Origin: Chloroflexota bacterium
GTDB lineage: Bacteria > Chloroflexota > UBA4733
Direction of reading: 5' to 3'
Assembly: GCA_025980355.1 (NCBI GenBank)
Contig: JAICXR010000255.1
Span: 1-5,585 of the forward strand
Length of the DNA: 5,585 bases
Below, piece by piece: positions 5,306 through 5,585 of this stretch. Both the position numbers and the translations under genes were made by a program. Numbering within the stretch: position 1 is the first letter of the stretch; each line of letters begins with the position of its first letter. The notes under the pieces are model-generated. The model searched no databases, was not told the DNA's origin, and saw only the letters and a list, made by a program, of their open reading frames with translations.

Positions 5306-5585
5306 GTGAAAAAGGGCATCTGCTACGGCTGCATCGACGAGGGGGACACCTTCGAGGCGAAGCTCCAGGCCACGCGCCAGGCCGGCTACGACGGGGTCGA
5401 ACTGAGCTTCGACGGGCAAGAAAGCGCGCCGCTGCGCCTGGGGATGGACCAGGCGGCGGTAGAAAAGCTGCGCGCCACGATCGAACGCCAGGGCCTGGAA
5501 GCGCGTAGCACCATGAGCGGCGCCGCGCTGCGCGACACGCCGATCCTCAATGGCGACCCGGCGATCCGCCGCCAGGCGGTCACCA
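5306..5585 (+). CDS. Xylose-isomerase-like TIM-barrel sugar (phosphate) isomerase/epimerase, N-terminal part
   Basis: This gene starts at GTG (5306-5308) with MKKGICYGCIDEGDTF and stays open to the right edge, giving 93 residues. The pattern is that of the first strands of an AP-endonuclease-2/xylose-isomerase-like barrel: strand 1 KKGICYG, helix EAKLQATRQAGYDGVE where AGYDGVELSF (26-35) is the family hallmark of helix 1 into strand 2, then helix AAVEKLRATIERQGLEA and strand RSTMSG, and finally PILNGDPAIRRQAV, like the segment before helix 3 in these enzymes. Members isomerise or epimerise sugars and sugar phosphates, usually with a bound divalent metal; those ligands lie further right. The exact substrate is unknown; UlaE/hexulose-6-phosphate-isomerase-type proteins start similarly. 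The Shine-Dalgarno is weak (GAAG at 5294-5297, 8 nt upstream). No in-frame earlier start was seen nearby. It is divergent from comEA and likely functionally unrelated. Confidence 0.85.
   Translation, partial: MKKGICYGCIDEGDTFEAKLQATRQAGYDGVELSFDGQESAPLRLGMDQAAVEKLRATIERQGLEARSTMSGAALRDTPILNGDPAIRRQAVT

Noticed and set aside
1..5585. CRISPR array, insertion sequence ends, second tRNA or attachment-site duplicate
   Set aside because: No spaced repeat array was seen by eye, and no second copy of the tRNA-Lys 3' segment was found in the window.

Overview
The window comes from a GC-rich bacterium. Hand-counted 60-base samples run from about 50% GC (1741-1800) to about 78% (2941-3000). The lineage cannot be fixed from 5.6 kb; a Chloroflexota-like actinobacterial-type GC-rich genome would fit, but this is only an impression.

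The left part (1-1928) looks like accessory DNA. It holds the C-terminal half of a tyrosine site-specific recombinase on the + strand (running off the left edge, stop at 413) and, facing it, an SRAP-domain (YedK/HMCES-type) abasic-site DNA-protein crosslink gene on the - strand (849-1514). The SRAP gene uses a TTG start that places the catalytic Cys at position 2, with a perfect AGGAGG upstream. The spacers on either side (414-848 and 1515-1928) hold no gene I recognise, but they contain inverted repeats, a 12-bp tandem repeat and G/C-run hairpins. This part ends at the 3' end of a tRNA-Lys(UUU) gene (1929-2001, - strand). The 3' end of a tRNA is the classic target of tyrosine integrases, so 1929 is a plausible boundary of an integrated element. 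The second attachment copy would lie outside the window.

The right part (2085-5585) looks like chromosomal backbone. A two-gene competence operon on the - strand encodes ComEA (membrane-anchored DNA receptor, SLBB + helix-hairpin-helix) and ComEC (polytopic DNA-uptake channel). The two genes overlap by 4 bp (GTGA). A sigma70-like promoter (GTGACA-17 bp-TACGAT) fits an internal ATG start for comEA. The C-terminal metallo-beta-lactamase-like domain of ComEC is full length and in frame, yet it has lost the HxHxDH, distal Asp and HHGS signatures. Between comEC and the tRNA lie three back-to-back small hairpins. Divergent from comEA, a gene for a xylose-isomerase-like TIM-barrel sugar isomerase/epimerase starts at 5306 and runs off the right edge.

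Functionally, ComEA binds incoming double-stranded DNA and ComEC moves a single strand across the membrane. If the ComEC nuclease-like domain is dead, the non-transported strand must be degraded by another enzyme or not at all. No single feature here amounts to a wholly new system. The most notable points are the inactive ComEC nuclease-like domain, the TTG/Cys2 start of the SRAP protein, and the likely tRNA-Lys island junction.
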